This document shows positions 6,555 to 10,162 of a stretch of DNA of 10,162 nt, piece after piece. Each line of letters starts with the position of its first letter. Position 1 is the first letter of the stretch. The position numbers and the translations under genes were made by a program. This DNA comes from Candidatus Sumerlaeota bacterium (lineage in GTDB: Bacteria > UBP6 > UBA1177). The stretch lies in NCBI GenBank assembly GCA_007136595.1, contig SLGQ01000324.1, positions 1 through 10,162 on the forward strand, given 5' to 3'. The notes beneath the pieces were generated by a model. It ran no database searches and was not told the DNA's origin. It worked only from the letters and a program-made list of their open reading frames with translations.

Positions 6555-7301
6555 ATGATAATTGCACTTCTTGGAGATGTACATTCAAATTTTCCTGCAC
6601 TGGAAGCAGTTGTAAAAGAAATTGAAAAAATATCTCCGGATGCTGTATATTTTCTCGGGGATGCAGTCGGTTATGGTCCCTGGCCTGAAGAAACGCTTGA
6701 TCTTTTGAAAAAAGTGGTGACAGAAGGTGTCCTTGGAAACCATGATGCCGGAGTTGTCGGAAAGACTGACATTTCCGACTACTATGATGCTGTAAGATAT
6801 GTAATAAACTGGACAACCGACACAATAACCAATGATCAGTATGAATTCCTTGATAAACTGAAATACATTCATGTTGAAAATGATGAAAACTTTCTTCTTT
6901 CACATGGATCACCCAGAATGCCTGAACGGTATGACTATATTTTCGGTGAAAAAAGTGTCAAAAACCTGTATGAAGTTGAATCTTTTTTAAAAAACATAAA
7001 CTTTATAGGTCACAGTCATTATATGAATCTTTTTGTAATGACCGGTCAAAACAGATGTGTTGAAATAGATATATCTTCGGGAGAACTTGAAATTGACTAT
7101 GAAAAGCCGGTCATTTGCGTATGCGGTTCCGTGGGACAGCCCAGAGACGGTGACAGCAGAGCCGGGTTCGTAACTTACGATACTGTCAAAAAGATATTAA
7201 AATTTCATAGGGTTGAGTATGATGTTGAAAAGACTGTCAAAAAGATCATAGATCTGAGATTGCCCAGGAGTTTCGGAGAAAGGTTGAGAGATGGGTACTG
7301 A
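6555..7301 (+). CDS. Calcineurin-like metallophosphoesterase (YfcE/Metallophos_2 type)
   Basis: A 248-aa cytoplasmic protein whose ATG directly follows the PIN-PhoH stop codon (no gap); GGAG at 6542-6545 serves as its Shine-Dalgarno. Binuclear-metal motifs of the family appear in order: GDVHSN (Asp8, His10), GDAVGYGP (Asp36), GNHD (Asn62-His63-Asp64), SHGSP (His117) and GHSH (His153, His155). Then comes GSVGQPRDGD (191-200), a motif common in this subfamily and likely near the active site. Members hydrolyse phosphodiesters, nucleotides or phosphoproteins, and the sequence does not settle which. Co-transcription with a Ser/Thr kinase makes a phosphoprotein phosphatase role conceivable, but the domain differs from PP2C, the usual partner of such kinases. 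Its end overlaps lipB by 11 nt. Confidence 0.92.
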   Translation: MIIALLGDVHSNFPALEAVVKEIEKISPDAVYFLGDAVGYGPWPEETLDLLKKVVTEGVLGNHDAGVVGKTDISDYYDAVRYVINWTTDTITNDQYEFLDKLKYIHVENDENFLLSHGSPRMPERYDYIFGEKSVKNLYEVESFLKNINFIGHSHYMNLFVMTGQNRCVEIDISSGELEIDYEKPVICVCGSVGQPRDGDSRAGFVTYDTVKKILKFHRVEYDVEKTVKKIIDLRLPRSFGERLRDGY

Positions 7302-7965
7302 TATAAGCTTTGTAGTTTTCAATGAAAAAAAAGAGTATGCCTCTATGCTCGAACTGCAGGAAAAAACAAGGGAAGAGGTAATAGCTAAAAAACATAATGG
7401 GGTTATTTTTTTTCTTGAGCATGAAGATGTCTATACTGTAGGGCTTAGAGGAAAAGATAATGATTTTAAAGATATCAGTGCCATAAATAGAGAAAACATC
7501 CCCGTTGTCAAAATACGAAGAGGGGGAGAAGTGACTTGGCATGGTCCCGGACAACTGATAATATATCCTGTGATTAACTTTAGAAAAGCGGGTTTCAGGT
7601 CTATAAAAGAGTTTGTCAGTTTTATCGGAAATTCCATTGCTGATGTTTTGCGTAATAACTACGGAATAAGTTCAGCCCGCTGGAGTGATGATAAGCCGGG
7701 AGTATGGGTTGATGACAGAAAAATTGCATTTGTGGGGCTCCATTTCAGGAAATTTGTTCCTGTTCATGGTTTTTCTTTAAATCTTGATCCTGATATAAAC
7801 CGTTTTTCTACCATTATCCCTTGCGGAATCCCTGAATGTAAAATAACTTCAATATTTAATGAAACAGGAACGCCAGTCAGAATGGAAGAAGTTTGCGGGC
7901 ACATACTTGATATTTTTAAAACCGGAATTCCGGATATATACCGGAATGAGATGGAGGGACGATGA
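7291..7965 (+). CDS. lipB: Octanoyl-[acyl-carrier-protein]:protein N-octanoyltransferase LipB
   Basis: A 224-aa protein of normal LipB length. It transfers octanoate from acyl carrier protein to lipoyl domains of proteins such as the pyruvate and 2-oxoglutarate dehydrogenase subunits or GcvH, the first step of endogenous lipoate synthesis; LipA then inserts sulfur. Visible signatures are RRGGEVTWHGPGQL (77-89, His84), the catalytic lysine in DDRKIAFVGL (Lys144), HGFSLNL (159-165) and the catalytic cysteine in IPCGI (Cys178). It has no signal peptide and acts in the cytoplasm. It overlaps the phosphoesterase by 11 nt and the next gene by 4 nt, so translation is probably coupled. lipA is not in the window. 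A housekeeping gene inside a signalling-type operon is a little odd but may just reflect compact gene packing. Confidence 0.95.
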   Translation: MGTDISFVVFNEKKEYASMLELQEKTREEVIAKKHNGVIFFLEHEDVYTVGLRGKDNDFKDISAINRENIPVVKIRRGGEVTWHGPGQLIIYPVINFRKAGFRSIKEFVSFIGNSIADVLRNNYGISSARWSDDKPGVWVDDRKIAFVGLHFRKFVPVHGFSLNLDPDINRFSTIIPCGIPECKITSIFNETGTPVRMEEVCGHILDIFKTGIPDIYRNEMEGR

Positions 7966-8555
7966 TAAAAATAATTTTTGCGGTAATTTTATCTTGTTTC
8001 ATGTTTGTTTCCTGTGCCGGAAGCGGTAGAGATGAAAAACCGATACATGTTTCTGATTACAGTGCTTCGGCAGCAAAATACATGCCTTTGGAAATAGGTA
8101 ACAAATGGGTTTACAGCGTCAACTATATGGGTTCTTCAGGAGAAATTGAAGTGATCATCAATGCTTTTGATGGAGAGTGGTTTGTTGACAACAGAGGTGG
8201 AAAACTCAAAATAGACAGGAGAGGAATAAGAGATGATGAAAGGTATATTCTTATGTTCCCTCTCCAAAGGGAAGAATGGATATCGATCATTGATACCAGA
8301 ACCACAGAGATCAGGAAAACGGTCGGGGTTGATGAACCGGTAACAGTTCCGGCAGGAAGATTTGAAGGAGCTATTAAAGTTCACACTTTTGTCTCTATTC
8401 CGGGAAACAGGATACTCCACTCATACCATTTTTTTGTCTCAGGGGTAGGAATAGTTAAAATAGAAACATTTCTTGAAGATGTAAGAGAGGGGACAATTAC
8501 AAGACAGACAACGACCGAATTAGTAAAATATGACCTTAAAGAAACAAAAAGTTGA
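7962..8555 (+). CDS. Small lipoprotein of unknown function (beta-rich)
   Basis: A 197-aa protein whose ATG overlaps the lipB stop (ATGA), with GGAGGG shortly upstream. The N-terminus (IIFAVILSCFMFVSC) is a lipoprotein signal peptide with lipidation at Cys18; the next residues AGS suggest outer-membrane sorting if a Lol system with +2 rule operates. The body starts YMPLEIGNKWVYSV, continues as alternating strand-like segments, and contains TVPAGRFEGAIKVHT and YHFFVSGVGIVKIET. Similar 'PL.vGn.W.Y ... PAG.F ... G.G.V' patterns occur in uncharacterised envelope proteins of deltaproteobacteria-like organisms, from memory rather than a search. No catalytic motif is visible. It is the last gene of the kinase operon before an internal promoter. 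Lipoprotein call strong; function unknown. Confidence 0.82.
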   Translation: MIKIIFAVILSCFMFVSCAGSGRDEKPIHVSDYSASAAKYMPLEIGNKWVYSVNYMGSSGEIEVIINAFDGEWFVDNRGGKLKIDRRGIRDDERYILMFPLQREEWISIIDTRTTEIRKTVGVDEPVTVPAGRFEGAIKVHTFVSIPGNRILHSYHFFVSGVGIVKIETFLEDVREGTITRQTTTELVKYDLKETKS

Positions 8556-8579
8556 CATTGTTATGTATAAATGTATTAT
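8552..8579 (+). promoter_or_regulatory. Putative sigma70-type promoter upstream of the LysM gene
   Basis: A consensus TTGACA (8552-8557), overlapping the stop codon of the lipoprotein gene, is followed after 16 nt by TATTAT (8574-8579). It lies in the only non-coding gap of the plus-strand run (8556-8640), suggesting the LysM gene starts a separate transcription unit. Confidence 0.6.
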
Positions 8580-8604
8580 AGTATGCGTAAAAGTTGTATA
8601 ATTT

Positions 8605-8613
8605 TGATATAAT
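8605..8613 (+). promoter_or_regulatory. Putative extended -10 promoter upstream of the LysM gene
   Basis: TGATATAAT is a perfect extended -10 (TGn plus TATAAT at 8608-8613). No clear -35 exists 17 nt upstream, as expected for extended -10 promoters. Start of transcription near 8620 would leave a leader of about 20 nt containing the GGGGG ribosome-binding site. It is second in tandem with the promoter at 8552-8579. Confidence 0.45.
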
Positions 8614-8640
8614 TATTGTATGCTAACGGGGGAAACAAAG

Positions 8641-9801
8641 ATGAAGTTAATCCTGATAATTTTGATAGTTCCTTTTTTTTCGGGGGCTTTTGAATGGCCG
8701 ACACCCGGCACAGCCGAAGAAGTTCCTGTGCCTTCATTTATCAATCTTGACGAAGCAGACATCTCTTCTGCACCGGAAAGCCATGAGGTTGTAAGAGGAG
8801 ATACACTATGGGATATCAGTTCCACATATCTTAGAAGCCCGTGGTACTGGCCCAAAGTATGGTCAATGAATCCTCAGATAGCTAACCCCCACCTTATATA
8901 CCCCGGAGATGTCATCTCTTTCAGACATACCGGAGAAATGATAATGCCCGGAAGAGAAGGTGAGTTTGGAGCGGCGACAGGAACAGAATTTGAAGATTAC
9001 GGTGAGTTGGATCAACTTGCAAGAACTGGTAGAACCCTTGATGCAACACCTGAAAGCTTCAGGGACTTTGTTAAACTGGGCGGTAAATACAGGATAGACA
9101 AGTTCCGTCAGATCGAAGATACTGTTTTTGATGTTGAGTCAAAAGGGTTTATTGATAAAGAAAAAGCTGAAGATCTGGGAGTTATAGTGGGTTCCTTTGA
9201 AGCAAAAGAACTTCTTGCCACAGATGATAATGTATATGTAAAACTTGGTAGAGTTACTTTTCAGATCGGAGAATATGTTGAGTTTATAAATGTCAGAGAG
9301 GTTATAAGACATCCTCATACAAGAGAAAGAGTTGGAAACATCGTTGACATTGTCGGTGTGGGAAAAGTTCTTGATGTAAACACCGACAGAATTGCCACTG
9401 TTAAAATAACCAGAGCTTTTGACTCGGTTGACAGGGGATATCATGTCAGAGAATATATTAAAAAAGAGCCTAACATTGAGATCATAGATACTTTTGCTAA
9501 TATCCAGGCTGTTGTTCTTACAGGTTATGATCCAACTTTTTTCTATGGATCAGGGTATCTGGTCTATCTTGATAAAGGTAGAAAAGATGGCGTTGAAAGA
9601 GGCATGATGCTTTCCATATATCGCAGAGGGGATGGTTTGAACAAGCTTGCTCGCGGAGTAAGAGAGGATCAGCTTCCCTGGGAAATGATAGGTGAAGTTG
9701 TGATAGTAAATGCGGATGAAGAAACTTCAACAGCTGTTATTACAAAAAGCATTACCGGTCTTGTAGCAGGTGACACTGCAGTTGCCGGTGTTATTGAATA
9801 A
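8641..9801 (+). CDS. Secreted LysM-domain protein
   Basis: A 386-aa protein read from the ATG at 8641. This start has a GGGGG Shine-Dalgarno 8 nt upstream and begins a normal signal peptide (MKLILIILIVPFFSGA, likely cleaved after Ala16); an in-frame ATG at 8620 would add seven polar residues before the signal and has no Shine-Dalgarno. One LysM peptidoglycan-binding domain covers about residues 48-94 (HEVVRGDTLWDIS ... YWPKVWSMNPQIANPHLIYPGD). The remaining ~290 residues are probably beta-rich, with no recognised catalytic motif, and include FYGSGYLVYLDKGRKDG near the C-terminus. The 'WPKVWS.NPQI.NPH.IYPG' form is common in periplasmic LysM proteins of deltaproteobacteria-like genomes. It probably binds the cell wall in the periplasm. 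Its stop overlaps the next gene by 8 nt. Confidence 0.88.
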   Translation: MKLILIILIVPFFSGAFEWPTPGTAEEVPVPSFINLDEADISSAPESHEVVRGDTLWDISSTYLRSPWYWPKVWSMNPQIANPHLIYPGDVISFRHTGEMIMPGREGEFGAATGTEFEDYGELDQLARTGRTLDATPESFRDFVKLGGKYRIDKFRQIEDTVFDVESKGFIDKEKAEDLGVIVGSFEAKELLATDDNVYVKLGRVTFQIGEYVEFINVREVIRHPHTRERVGNIVDIVGVGKVLDVNTDRIATVKITRAFDSVDRGYHVREYIKKEPNIEIIDTFANIQAVVLTGYDPTFFYGSGYLVYLDKGRKDGVERGMMLSIYRRGDGLNKLARGVREDQLPWEMIGEVVIVNADEETSTAVITKSITGLVAGDTAVAGVIE

Positions 9802-10162
9802 ATTCTTGATCCCTGTTTCAGGGATTTGTCTTATATTTCTCACAGTTCTTCTTTTTCAGACAGATTACTTTAAACCTTCAATTCAGGTTTCTACTAATGA
9901 TGCGCTGCTTTTAGCCAACACCATAAACTCTGAGCTTGACATGCTTCTTGAGACAGTTGATTTTTCAGAAAGATCTGAAGATTCAATGAAACTTTATCTT
10001 TATGCTGTCATAAGAAGATTATCTGTGAGTATTTACAGGAATGTTGACCTTTTTTCTGCCGAGTGTCCTGACAACATTGGAGACAGGATCAAGCAGTTCG
10101 GTATATCGATCAGAGAAGATGCCGCATCCCTGGTCGCCGGACAAAGTGATGAGCCGCGGCAA
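9794..10162 (+). CDS. Membrane-anchored or secreted protein of unknown function (3' end outside window)
   Basis: An open frame from a TTG at 9794 to the last base of the window (123 codons, no stop), so the gene is partial. The TTG overlaps the last codons of the LysM gene by 8 nt. No strong Shine-Dalgarno is seen, so translation may be coupled. The first residues (MNKFLIPVSGICLIFLTVLLF) are a signal peptide or membrane anchor. After it comes a helical-looking region (TNDALLLANTINSELDMLLETVDF ... LYLYAVIRRLSVSIYRN) with two later Cys/charged segments. I do not recognise the family, and no domain can be claimed from this fragment. It is very likely a real gene because the codon pattern, hydrophobic start and overlap all fit, and likely co-transcribed with the LysM gene. 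Confidence 0.75.
   Translation, partial: MNKFLIPVSGICLIFLTVLLFQTDYFKPSIQVSTNDALLLANTINSELDMLLETVDFSERSEDSMKLYLYAVIRRLSVSIYRNVDLFSAECPDNIGDRIKQFGISIREDAASLVAGQSDEPRQ

Overview
The window is AT-rich DNA, almost fully coding, from what looks like a diderm (Gram-negative-type) bacterium. Two proteins carry lipoprotein signal peptides, and there are a signal-peptide LysM protein, an octanoyltransferase (LipB), a Hanks-type Ser/Thr kinase with a transmembrane segment, and Sel1 and leucine-rich repeat proteins. This mix recalls Myxococcota/deltaproteobacteria-like lineages or related candidate phyla. That is an inference from gene style only; no rRNA or strict marker gene is present.

Layout. Positions 1-411 hold the C-terminal end of an Rpn-family (PD-(D/E)XK) nuclease/transposase-like protein with a five-copy 12-bp in-frame repeat. 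Next is an LRR lipoprotein (527-1318) with seven uninterrupted 22-residue repeats. On the minus strand lie peptidase T (pepT, 1464-2711) and a secreted or membrane-anchored Sel1-repeat protein with six regularly spaced cysteine pairs (2793-3488), each with its own sigma70-like promoter. A short divergent promoter region (about 3489-3687) separates these from a plus-strand operon.

The plus-strand operon is very compact. It comprises a Ser/Thr protein kinase with a C-terminal PEGA-like domain (3688-5226), a PIN-PhoH RNase/ATPase fusion (5226-6554), a calcineurin-like metallophosphoesterase (6555-7301), lipB (7291-7965) and a small lipoprotein (7962-8555). Junctions are 1-nt overlap, 0 nt, 11-nt overlap and 4-nt overlap. 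A promoter region at about 8552-8613 then precedes a LysM protein (8641-9801), whose last codons overlap a TTG-started membrane-anchored protein (9794 to the window edge).

How the genes may work together: the kinase, PIN-PhoH protein and phosphoesterase are co-transcribed and could link envelope sensing to RNA turnover, but only the co-transcription is supported by the sequence. LipB supplies octanoyl groups for lipoate synthesis and is probably a housekeeping passenger. No CRISPR array, tRNA, rRNA, complete mobile element or clearly new multi-gene defence system is visible. Start sites were revised for the Sel1 protein, the kinase and the LysM protein on ribosome-binding-site evidence.
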